Origin: Francisella endosymbiont of Ornithodoros moubata
GTDB taxonomy: Bacteria > Pseudomonadota > Gammaproteobacteria > Francisellales > Francisellaceae
Assembly (NCBI GenBank): GCA_002095075.2
Contig: LVCE01000002.1
Location: forward strand, 331,820-395,819
DNA length: 64,000 bases
Direction: 5' to 3'
Under the pieces are notes generated by a model. That model did no database searches and was not told where the DNA came from. It saw nothing but the letters and a program-made list of their open reading frames with translations. This document shows, piece by piece, positions 19,508 through 27,446 of this stretch (positions within the stretch are counted from its first letter, which is position 1; every line of letters begins with the position of its first letter). A program made the position numbers and the translations under genes.

Positions 19508-20176
19508 ATGATGAATGAGAATTACCTATTAGATAATTATGAAAGACCAGTTCTTGAAACTCCTGATAAAAGTAAGAAAGTATTATTACACTCTTGTTGT
19601 GCACCTTGTGCTGGTGAAGTGATGGAAGCGATGGCTGCTTCTAGTTTAGAGGTTACAATATATTTTTATAACCCTAATATACATCCAAAAGAAGAGTATA
19701 TGATCAGAAAAGAAGAAAATAAAAGATTTGCTGAGAAACTTGGTATGCCTTTTGTTGATGCTGATTATGATAAAGATAGGTGGTTTAAGCTAGCTAAAGG
19801 TATGGAGAGTGAGCCAGAAAAAGGTATTCGCTGTACAATGTGTTTTGATATGAGGTTTGTTAAAACAGCTGAATATGCTAGTAGAAATGGTTTTTCTGTA
19901 ATATCTAGTACATTAGGGATCTCTAAGTGGAAAGATATGGATCAGATAAATAAATCTGGTAAAAAAGTAGCGGATCTTTTTAGTAATATGTATTATTGGG
20001 ACTTTAACTGGCGTAAACAGGGAGGCTCATACAGAATGCTAGAGATCTCTAAAAAAGAACAGTTTTATCAGCAAGAATATTGTGGTTGTGCATATAGCTT
20101 GAGAGATACTAATAATTGGCGTCAACAAAATGGTAAAGAGAAAATTAAAAGAGGTGTGAAATACTACTCAAAGTAA
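19508..20176 (+). CDS. queH: Epoxyqueuosine reductase QueH (DUF208)
   Basis: A 222-residue member of the DUF208/QueH family, which carries out the last step of queuosine synthesis in tRNA by a route unrelated to QueG. The iron-sulfur and metal cysteines are all present: [10 protein letters not shown] at 29-37, [12 protein letters not shown] near 112-123 and EYCGCAYS near 194-201. [12 protein letters not shown] and [10 protein letters not shown] are further family blocks. An AAAAGGAA ribosome site fits the first of two adjacent ATGs. It trails purK by 15 bases; purine and queuosine both draw on GTP, but the link may only be positional. No riboswitch is recognised. Confidence 0.9.
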   Translation: MMNENYLLDNYERPVLETPDKSKKVLLHSCCAPCAGEVMEAMAASSLEVTIYFYNPNIHPKEEYMIRKEENKRFAEKLGMPFVDADYDKDRWFKLAKGMESEPEKGIRCTMCFDMRFVKTAEYASRNGFSVISSTLGISKWKDMDQINKSGKKVADLFSNMYYWDFNWRKQGGSYRMLEISKKEQFYQQEYCGCAYSLRDTNNWRQQNGKEKIKRGVKYYSK

Positions 20177-20344
20177 TTATATTTGATTGATTTTTTGAAA
20201 TTTTTAGACTGGCAGTTTTTCAGTTTAGAGATGTTTTCAATAATGTTTGATAACTGATATATATCTGGCACTACATTTGCACCAGCATTTTAGGTTGATA
20301 ATTAATATCAAAAGCATCCTTTATCCAATTAATACCATTTTCAT

Positions 20345-20637
20345 TTATTGATTAAACCAAAACGACATTGGTAATCTTGAAATTACTGATTCTTTTATAA
20401 GAAGATATTTGCACTGTTTATAAGTTTGCTGCTTGCTATAGGTAAGCATTTCTTCAGCTTGAGCAAACTTAGTTTTGCTACGATATTTTACTTCAGCAAA
20501 TACTAGTTTATCTTTATCTAAAGCAATTATATTTATTTCACCATACGGTAAAGTTTTGAGCTAGAATTTGTAGTGTTTGAGTTTGCAGAAATTTACACGC
20601 TTTTAATTCTGCTTGTTACCAATTTTGTTGTTTGCAT
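20345..20637 (-). pseudogene. yraN: YraN/UPF0102 endonuclease-fold protein, decayed
   Basis: Frame-joining on the minus strand gives [24 protein letters not shown], then [20 protein letters not shown] and [20 protein letters not shown]. This is the core of UPF0102 with its restriction-endonuclease-like E-x(n)-D-x(n)-EVK motif ([20 protein letters not shown]). The reading frame is broken near the N-terminus (stop and shift around 20560-20615). The last stop is TAA at 20345-20347. The real family is about 115 residues, so almost the whole gene remains. It lies convergent to queH and upstream of dead prlC. Confidence 0.75.
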
Positions 20638-20710
20638 AATTTAATTAAGTTTTGTAGTGACAGAATGTTTCTGTCTTTAAAATAAAAATTTGATCAGTTA
20701 ACTGTATTGT

Positions 20711-20737
20711 GAGATCCTAAAATAAGTTCAGGATGGT
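20711..20737. repeat. Degenerate dispersed palindromic repeat
   Basis: GAGATCCTAAAATAAGTTCA then GGATGG: arms ATCCT and AGGAT flank a TAAAATAAGTTC centre. It is the clearest copy of the CTGAAATAAATTCAG-type element also seen at 10219-10246 and 11764-11794. Confidence 0.45.
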
Positions 20738-20750
20738 ACAAAATTATAAA

Positions 20751-22744
20751 TTAACTAATACCATTATGTCTAAGTAGTGCTTCTTCGTTTGGTTTTCTAC
20801 CCATAAATGCGACAAAGTTATCCATAGCATCACGCGATGATCCCTTAGAAATAATATTTTCTAATAAATCATTGTCAACTTTGTTGCTAAGTATTCTCTC
20901 TTGCTCAAAGCGCGAGAATACATCGGAAGATAAGATCTTTGCCCATTTATAGCTATAGTAGCCCGCAGCATAGCCACCAGCAAAATATGTGAAAAGCCAT
21001 TTTGGAATCTATTGTAATTAGGTACCCGTAGTAGATTTATTTTTGCTCTGATATTATCTAGCTCTTTTTGTACTTCAGCTGCGGTTGTTAGTTTTTTATG
21101 GTGAATATTCATATCAAATATACCAAATTCAAGTTGTCTAACCATCGTCAACGCTGAATGAAAGTGCCTAGTACCTACAAGTTTATCTATCTGTTTGTTA
21201 CTTAGTGTTTTACATTTCGTGATCCTGATATAAGTGTTAATCCCTCTTCACACCAGCAGAAATTCTCCATAAATTGGCTTGGTAACTCAATAACATCCCA
21301 CTCTACACCATTTGTGCCAGATATGGAAGGGATAGTTACTTGTGATAATATATGATGTAAAGCATGACCAAATTCATGAAAGAGTGTAATAACATCATTG
21401 TGAGTTAGATTTGCACCATCTTTTGATGTTGGCAGGAAATTACAGTTAACATAAGCAACTGGATTTTGTTTTGAACCACTAGAGTTAATAAAGGCAGTAC
21501 GAGAACCATCCATCCATGCTCCACCGCGTTTGTTATCGCGCGCAAAGAAATCACAAATTATGCTACCAATGTATACATCATTTTTATAGAAATCAAAAGT
21601 TTGTTGCTCAGCTATATATTTTGTATATTGAGTATTTTCTTTTATCTCTAAAGCATAGATGTGCTTAAGTATTTTAAATAATCTTTCTAGTACTTTTTCT
21701 AGAGGGAAGTATTCTCTTAACTCTTCTTCTGTAAAGTCGAATTTAGCTTTTTTGAGTTTTTCAGAATAGTATGCTGTATCCCAAGGTTGCAGTGCATCAA
21801 TAAGTCCAGCATCTTCAGCAAATATACGCAATTCATTGAGATTTTTTTTGCTTGAGGTAGAGATTTTTCTAGAAGCTTATTTAATAGCTCTAAGATTTGC
21901 TCAGGAGTTTCAGCCATTTTTGTAAAAAGCGAATTCTCAGCATAACTGTCAAAGCCAAGTATTTCCGATTTCTCGATACGTAATTTTAGGATTTTTTCAA
22001 TAATTTCATCATTGCCAAAGCTTTTATTATCAGCTTCTTTTGAAGCTTTTGTGCAATATGCTTTGTAGAATTTACGAAGTTTTCGATTATCTGCTTGTTG
22101 CATTACAGCCAAGTATGTTGGGATGTCTATACCTAAAGCATATTTTTCAGCGATATTTTTTTGCTTAGCCTTAGCTTTTGCTGATTCTATAGTATTTTCT
22201 GATAGGCCTTTAAGTTCTTTTTCATCATTAGTAGTATAGAGCCAATCCATAGTCGCATCTAGAACATTATTTTCAAATTTGGTGCTTAGTTGAGCGAGTT
22301 CTTGAGAGATTTGTTGTAATCTTTTTCTCTTATCTTGATCAAGATTCACACCTGATTGTTCAAATCCGATAATAGCTTTACGCACTGCTTGAGCTTGTTC
22401 ACTAGATAAATTATCTTTTTGGATTTGTTTGTAGATAAATCCTTGTTTTGTCCTAACTTGGTATAATAATCTGTAAGCTTAGCTATAGCATATTCATAAC
22501 TTTCACGCAGCTCTTTGGAATTACAAACAGCATTCATGTGTGAGATCGTTGAAAATGCTTGGCTTATTTTTTCATCATCTTCTTCTAGTTTTAGTAATGT
22601 CTGCCAACTAGGATTTTGAGTTTGTAGTGCTTTTTCAAAGTTAGTTTTTGCTTGGCTAAAGAGATAGTCTATTGCAGGCTTTACTTCATCTACTTTAAAT
22701 TCAGCAAGTTTAGGTAAGTTAGAGTCTTCAATTATCGAATTCAT
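20751..22744 (-). pseudogene. prlC: Oligopeptidase A (M3 metallopeptidase), frameshifted
   Basis: Four open pieces rebuild a PrlC/OpdA-type peptidase of about 665 residues. It begins at 22744 with MNSIIEDSNLPKLAEF. The zinc motif HEFGHALHH, followed by PSQFMENFCWC, lies in the third piece (21202-21831). The C-terminus rejoins as YAAGYYSYKWAKILSSDVFS, then SRDAMDNFVAFMGRKPNEEA, ending at 20751. Breaks occur near 22430, at a poly-A tract at 21842-21849 (eight A where nine would keep frame), near 21215, and near 21005 (four T where three keep frame). Functional enzymes degrade short peptides, including signal peptides, in the cytoplasm. Four breaks argue for real decay. Confidence 0.92.
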
Positions 22745-22834
22745 AGTCGCCTCAAAATATTGTTTAGATATACTATTGATAAGTTATAATCTTATATATG
22801 TTAACTACATTGTTATAATCAAGGTTTTTTTGCT

Positions 22835-23206
22835 ATGATGACTTTACAAGAAGAAAAAATACAAGCACCAGTTTTTTTTAAAGAATATATCAAAGGTAGG
22901 TTTATACTTAATATAGGTGAATATAATCATCCGTTGATTCTATCAGCTACACAAGTGCTAGCGTATCAAGATAGAATTGATGATATCCAAAGTATCAAAA
23001 AAAGTCATCTTGATATTATTTTAGCGACTAATCCCGAAATAATATTGATAGGTACCGGTGAAAAACAACTTTTACTTCCTATTGAAATAATTAATCAAAT
23101 CGCAAAAGCAGGTAAAAGTGTTGATTTTATGGCTAGTGATACTGCTTGTAAGACATATAACTTACTTGTCAATGAAAATCGTAATGTTAGCTGTATAATC
23201 ATTTAA
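22835..23206 (+). CDS. Mth938-like domain protein (DUF498)
   Basis: A 123-residue protein of the Mth938/Xcc1710/NDUFAF3 superfamily. The conserved core is intact: INIGEYNHPLILSATQV-type start, PEIILIGTGEKQLLLP at about 67-82, and GKSVDFMASDTACKTYNLL at about 92-110. Bacterial members are often near protein-export genes and the mitochondrial homologue assists complex I assembly, but the biochemical role is unknown. The first or second Met may be the start; the first is used. It is transcribed in the same direction as lpnA, 84 bases upstream of it, and divergent from dead prlC. Confidence 0.8.
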   Translation: MMTLQEEKIQAPVFFKEYIKGRFILNIGEYNHPLILSATQVLAYQDRIDDIQSIKKSHLDIILATNPEIILIGTGEKQLLLPIEIINQIAKAGKSVDFMASDTACKTYNLLVNENRNVSCIII

Positions 23207-23236
23207 TAAACAGTTATTTATTTTATTGTAATTAAT

Positions 23237-23284
23237 GTTATAATCAAGTTTGAGTATATGTGAATATGTATAAAGTAGAGGAGT
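23237..23284 (+). promoter_or_regulatory. lpnA -10 box and ribosome site
   Basis: TATAAT at 23237-23242 is a perfect -10 box. The -35 region 17 bases upstream (TTATTT) is weak. A very good ribosome site, AGAGGAG at 23278-23284, lies a few bases before the lpnA ATG at 23291. Together they fit a highly expressed lipoprotein. Confidence 0.45.
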
Positions 23285-23290
23285 GTCTAT

Positions 23291-23728
23291 ATGAAAAAAA
23301 TAATCAAGCTTAGTCTTTTATCTTTGTCAATCGCAGGTTTAGCTAGTTGTTCTACTTTAGGTTTATGTCGTTCTGATGATTCAAAAGCACCAGCTAAAGA
23401 TACTGCTGAACAAGCAGCTACATCAACAGCCGTAGCTAAACCAACTGCAAAAATAAATTTAAAAAAACTTGGTCAGGTTAAAATAAAAGCAACTGTATAT
23501 ACAACATATAACAATAACCCGCAAGGAAGTGTAAGATTACAATGGCAAGCTCCTGAAGGCTCTAAGTGTCATGATACTAGCTTCTCAATCACTAAGTATG
23601 CTGAGAAGAATGATAAGACTTGGGCAACTGTGACAGTTAAGCAAGGCAACAACTACTGTGCTGGTAAATGGACAGCTAATGTAGTTTATGATAAAGAAGT
23701 AATAGCTTCTGACTCAATAAATGTTTAA
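23291..23728 (+). CDS. lpnA: Lipoprotein LpnA (Tul4 family, 17 kDa)
   Basis: A 145-residue outer-membrane lipoprotein. The signal peptide MKKIIKLSLLSLSIAGLASC has a lipobox ending in Cys20. The mature part has a low-complexity Ala/Thr/Lys linker to about residue 55 and then the conserved domain: KIKATVYTTYNNNPQGSVRL, WQAPEGSKCHDTSFSITKY, and CAGKWTANVVYDKEVIASDS with a probable Cys pair. This is the Francisella Tul4 antigen, a TLR2 ligand. Compared with the F. tularensis sequence I remember, the linker and several domain residues differ, which suggests another species. It is paralogous to the lipoprotein at 25423. Strong ribosome site and -10 box upstream. Confidence 0.93.
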   Translation: MKKIIKLSLLSLSIAGLASCSTLGLCRSDDSKAPAKDTAEQAATSTAVAKPTAKINLKKLGQVKIKATVYTTYNNNPQGSVRLQWQAPEGSKCHDTSFSITKYAEKNDKTWATVTVKQGNNYCAGKWTANVVYDKEVIASDSINV

Positions 23729-23779
23729 TTTCTTAAAATATCTATAATTTTTCTTTTTCTCAAATAAATAACATTATAA

Positions 23780-24252
23780 TTAGGTTCTGTGAACAAAATT
23801 TACCTAAGTTGAATAAATTCTACTAGCATGAGCTATAACCCCTAAGAAAGCACTGTAAGGCTTATCAAATTTAGAGAATACTCATCTAAAGTACTTAATT
23901 TAGAAAAGAAGTTATTAGGTAAGGCAGTATAATACTATAGTCTTTAGTATAGTTATTTCTGCAAGGTATGATTGGCATTGCCATTAATTCTTAACCACTA
24001 ATACAAGCGTTATTTTACGCTCAATGACGATTGCATACCAGTTTTAAGTACGTAATATACAGCCTCACAAATGTCCTAAGCTTTTGTAAGTTACTTGTAT
24101 ATAAACATTTTTGAACTTATAAAAATAAGTAATATAGGTGAGCAATTAGATTTAGGAATATGGTATTTTATTTGTGCTTGATTTATTTAGCTTCTAAAAT
24201 TATGTCTAACTATATTAGCCACTAATTACAAATTTTTATTCATAGAACCTAA
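23780..24252. mobile_element. Degenerate transposable element with terminal inverted repeats (IS-like remnant)
   Basis: The left end, 23780-23801, reads TTAGGTTCTGTGAACAAAAT TT, and the right end, 24230-24252, is its near reverse complement (TTAGGTTCTATGAATAAAAA TTT), differing by two mismatches and one indel. Inside, minus-strand frames give fragments suggestive of the C-terminus of an IS5-type transposase (a shifted trace of a FF-K/R-K...FSR/KLDxxxLGFIAL-like pattern near 23810-23890), but with many stops. At about 470 bp it is an internally eroded insertion sequence or a MITE-like derivative. Possible target duplication is limited to the TA next to each end. Which family it belongs to is uncertain. 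Confidence 0.6.
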
Positions 24253-24313
24253 TTTTACTTAGTTATAATTTTGGCTTTTTTCTAAATAGGTTTGTTATAC
24301 TTGTACGCTTAAT

Positions 24314-24770
24314 GAAAAATATTATATTCTTAGTAGTGACATTATCTATGCTAATTGGACTTAGTTCATGTGCACCAAACACAACTAAGCAGATACAGCA
24401 CTACGGCAGACACAAAATAGTTTAAATAATAAAGCATCAGAAAAACTCGCAAAGATAAATAGTCTACGTATAAAAATTGCCAAATATTGACTCGAAGCGG
24501 ATCAACTACAAAAATAGTCTAATAGCTTAGCAGATGATATCGCAAATATTAATAAGGCTTATAGTAACTTTAAAGATCCTAATAGTGATAGTGCTATAGC
24601 TGTCAGTAAAGAGTTAATTCAAAGAACCCTGCAAAAGGTCAATATTAATAAAAAATAAGCCAATATAGAACATTAGCAAATGATTATCAGGCACAGATAT
24701 TATGCTTTAAAAGCAATTTCACAAACACAAGCTAATCAAGCAGTAAAAAGTATTGCAGCAAATTAGTGAG
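24314..24770 (+). pseudogene. Coiled-coil lipoprotein gene, decayed
   Basis: An ATG at 24314 starts MKNIIFLVVTLSMLIGLSSC, a complete lipoprotein signal with the lipobox Cys at residue 20, followed by APNTTKQIQ. A frameshift near 24410 then moves the sequence into a frame rich in Lys, Gln and Asn (LNNKASEKLAKINSLRIKIA, ELIQRTLQKVNINKK) with stops at about 24487, 24517, 24657 and later. The heptad-like spacing resembles the coiled-coil lipoprotein at 24885, so the two are probably tandem paralogues. Function unknown. The 3' limit is approximate. Confidence 0.65.
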
Positions 24771-24884
24771 TTAAAATTACAAGTTAAATAGATAAAATTA
24801 TTTTTATTATTGTAATACTAATCTTCTTTACTTAAACACTCTAGCTGTTAAAATATAAGATTATCTATTGTATAGTTTCATTTT

Positions 24885-25259
24885 ATGAAAAAGAATATTT
24901 TCACTTATTTGTTAATCATAGTTGCTCTTATTAGCTTTATGTTAGCTGGTTGTATATCAAAAAGTGAAAAGCTAAGTGAGTTAGAAAAAAATCAAAAGCA
25001 GATGCAAAAAGAGATGACTACTATTGAACAAGAAGCAAAAGAAGCTAAGCAAAGAGCAGAAAAGTATGAAAAACTTATTGATAAATATAAAAACCTTTTA
25101 GAACAGAAAGAACAAGAACTTAATCAGCTTCAAGCTACATATGTAAAACTAAATAATAAAGATGAAGCTTTGCAAGCTAAAAAAGTTATTCAAGAAAAGT
25201 TTATAAAGAGTGCTCAAGATTCGGTACATTTACAAAAAAAGATTAAAACGCTATACTAA
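24885..25259 (+). CDS. Coiled-coil lipoprotein, probably truncated by a frameshift
   Basis: A 124-residue product: lipoprotein signal MKKNIFTYLLIIVALISFML with lipobox AGC (Cys23), then an almost uninterrupted Glu/Lys/Gln-rich coiled coil from residue 30 to 120. The stop at 25257-25259 appears premature: the next frame continues the same composition without a gap (ANIYKEKSQQLDEKAKQTQE, RVEKTTQ) to about 25400, interrupted only by TAA/TAG codons where CAA/CAG would be expected. So the original protein was about 170 residues and the open frame is a truncated form. No family was recognised. It lies in the lipoprotein cluster between lpnA and its paralogue. Confidence 0.65.
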   Translation: MKKNIFTYLLIIVALISFMLAGCISKSEKLSELEKNQKQMQKEMTTIEQEAKEAKQRAEKYEKLIDKYKNLLEQKEQELNQLQATYVKLNNKDEALQAKKVIQEKFIKSAQDSVHLQKKIKTLY

Positions 25260-25422
25260 GAAGGCAAATATCTATAAAGAGAAATCTCAGCAACTAGATG
25301 AGAAAGCAAAGCAAACTCAAGAAAGAGTTGAGAAAACAACTCAATAAATTGAAGAAATAAAAAAAGAGATTGGTGCTTAGCAAGAACAAACTCAATAAAA
25401 CAAATATAATAGGGTAATACTA

Positions 25423-25890
25423 ATGAAAAAAATTTTACTTTTTACTTTAATGACAGCAACTTTAGCAGGTTGTAGTAAATTTAATGCTTTTATTGATAAG
25501 TTTTATGATTCTGATAATTCCATAAAGGTTAATCCTGATGATAATCTTGATAATCCAGATCAAGATAGTGAAGTTGTTGCTGAAGATAAGCCAACATCTA
25601 CACTAAAATTAAAATATAAAGCTGCAACACATGAAATTGATGCTAGGATAATAACAAATTGGAATGGCGCACCACAGGGAACGATATATCTAACATGGAT
25701 AGCACCTAAAGATACTAGTTGTTATAGCACATCATTTCCTATTACTAAATTTAATGAAACCCAGGATTACACTGTTGATAGTCAAAGTGTTCTTAGTGAT
25801 TATAAAGTCTGTGATGGTACATGGACAGCTATAGTAGTCAATAAGTCAGATAATTCAGAGCTTGCTAAGGCTTCTTTCGAAGTCAAATAA
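25423..25890 (+). CDS. lpnB: Lipoprotein LpnB (LpnA paralogue)
   Basis: A 155-residue lipoprotein with signal MKKILLFTLMTATLAGC (lipobox Cys17). After an acidic Asn/Asp-rich linker the domain parallels LpnA: EIDARIITNWNGAPQGTIYL, TWIAPKDTSCYSTSFPITKF, YKVCDGTWTAIVV. The PQG, the two Cys and the W(T)A(N/I)VV blocks align with LpnA, so an ancient duplication is clear. Gene order and size match the protein I recall as LpnB in F. tularensis. It lies 33 bases before the dead pglA and downstream of a decayed lipoprotein gene. Role in the envelope unknown. Intact. Confidence 0.85.
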   Translation: MKKILLFTLMTATLAGCSKFNAFIDKFYDSDNSIKVNPDDNLDNPDQDSEVVAEDKPTSTLKLKYKAATHEIDARIITNWNGAPQGTIYLTWIAPKDTSCYSTSFPITKFNETQDYTVDSQSVLSDYKVCDGTWTAIVVNKSDNSELAKASFEVK

Positions 25891-25951
25891 TTTTTTATAA
25901 GAATTAAGTTGATATTTTTGCTAAACTATCTCAATTAAGTTTCAACCTTGT

Positions 25952-27390
25952 GTGATAATTAGTGAGAGATTACCTAAAAAAATATCTTACGCTGATTGTA
26001 TTTTCTATTTTTTAACTCTAGTAATTTTCTTTGTTTTTTTAATGCCTTTTATGCATTATACTGTATTGAATTTAGTTAAAATATCATCAGGTGGTACTGT
26101 TTATTTTAACGATATATTAACAGCTAATATTTACTTATTTATATATAGATATTATATTTTTTATATAGCACTTTGTGTCGCTAGTGTAACTGTTTTTATA
26201 CATAAAAAAATATTTTCTGAGGTGATCGAGTTATTTGGTAGTTTTAGTCGTGTGCTTAGATATGCAATAGCTTTATTCTTCATATTTGGGATTATATCAT
26301 CGGCTTTTGCGATATCACCTTCTATAGCTTTAAAGGGTGTAAGTGTAACATTTTTACAATTTTTTTGTGTATTATTTATAGCTGTTTATATTAGGGATAA
26401 TTCTAAAGCAGTAAGATTTTTTTATACAATTATTTTACTATCTTTAATATTCTTTGGTGGATCTTTATTTTTACAATTATCTTGAGCTAATTACTCTGTA
26501 TATGGATCATATATTGCTGGTAATATTCAAAAAGTTTTATTGTATATGTATAACTGCTTAAATCCTCGCTTTTTAGATAATTATTTTAGCTGGTTTATGC
26601 CATTGCTACTTTTACCTTGGTTTATTGATTTAAGACCTATATATAAACTTAGTTCGTTTATAGCTTTGACTTTAGCATGATTTATCTTAATAAATCATGC
26701 TTTTAGAACAATATTTGCGAGTATGTGGTTATATTGCCATTGTTTTATATTTTTGCGCGAAGCTATTTTAAAATAGCATTTATAATGCTTGTTCTAACTT
26801 TAGTTTGTGGTGGTTTGCTAGAGTTATTCTATAATTATTTTATAGCTGTTGCAGATATTTCAAATGTTAAATCCTCAGCAGATCTTATAAAAGGAGGCTT
26901 TAGTGGTAGAATTCCTCTGTGGAAAGAAGTTTTTTGGGTAGGAGTTGAGCATCCTTTAACTGGAGTAGGACAGTGGAATTATCTAGCAATCACTAAACGC
27001 CCGGATGGTTATCCACATAATCTGTTATTAGAAATATGGTCACAGTGGGGTATTCCCGCATTTATATCTGCTGCTGTAGTTATTATTACATCTGTTAAAA
27101 ACTTACGCAAAAAATGTTTAGAGAAATGCTTGAATCCTTATCAATGTATATTTGTGATGATGTTAACAGCTGGAATGATTGATGGGATGCTAAATGCAAT
27201 GTTTAAAACATCTTTAGGCTTATTTGGTTGTGTCTTTGTGTTTGGCTTTTGTTTATCTATTTTTGTAAAGCAGCCTCGACAAGATATAGGTGTAGCAGTT
27301 ACAAGCTATATAGTAGTTGGATTATCAATATTTGCTAGTATATTTTGTATTGCAATTTTACCACTTATATTTCCACCTTTGTGGATATGA
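25952..27390 (+). pseudogene. pglA: PglA-type oligosaccharyltransferase (Wzy_C/O-antigen ligase family), decayed
   Basis: A polytopic membrane protein of about 480 codons. The first part (GTG start at 25952) has six or so hydrophobic helices and stops at TGA 26483-26485. The same frame continues to a second TGA at 26678-26680, then a frameshift near 26715 leads to the open C-terminal half to 27390. That half holds the Wzy_C signature loop: GFSGRIPLWKEVFWVGVEHP, LTGVGQWNYL, YPHNLLLEIWSQWGIPAF. The position beside the lpn genes matches the gene recalled as FTT0905 (pglA), reported to transfer an oligosaccharide to PilA and other exported proteins. With two stops and one shift it should be inactive. 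Confidence 0.85.
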
Positions 27391-27446
27391 TGAGTTATTT
27401 TAATGTACGGGATATCGATAGAATCTAAGCTCGAAAGTATATATTT

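Noticed and set aside
19492..19510. A preQ1 or purine riboswitch near queH/purEK
   Set aside because: The purK-queH gap is only 15 bases, and the gap before purE shows no aptamer-like conserved loops that I could recognise.
26483..26680. Two in-frame TGA codons in pglA where tryptophan would fit, suggesting TGA recoding
   Set aside because: The same gene also has a frameshift, intact genes in the window use TGG normally, and other pseudogenes show TGA at non-Trp positions. A standard code with nonsense mutations explains it.
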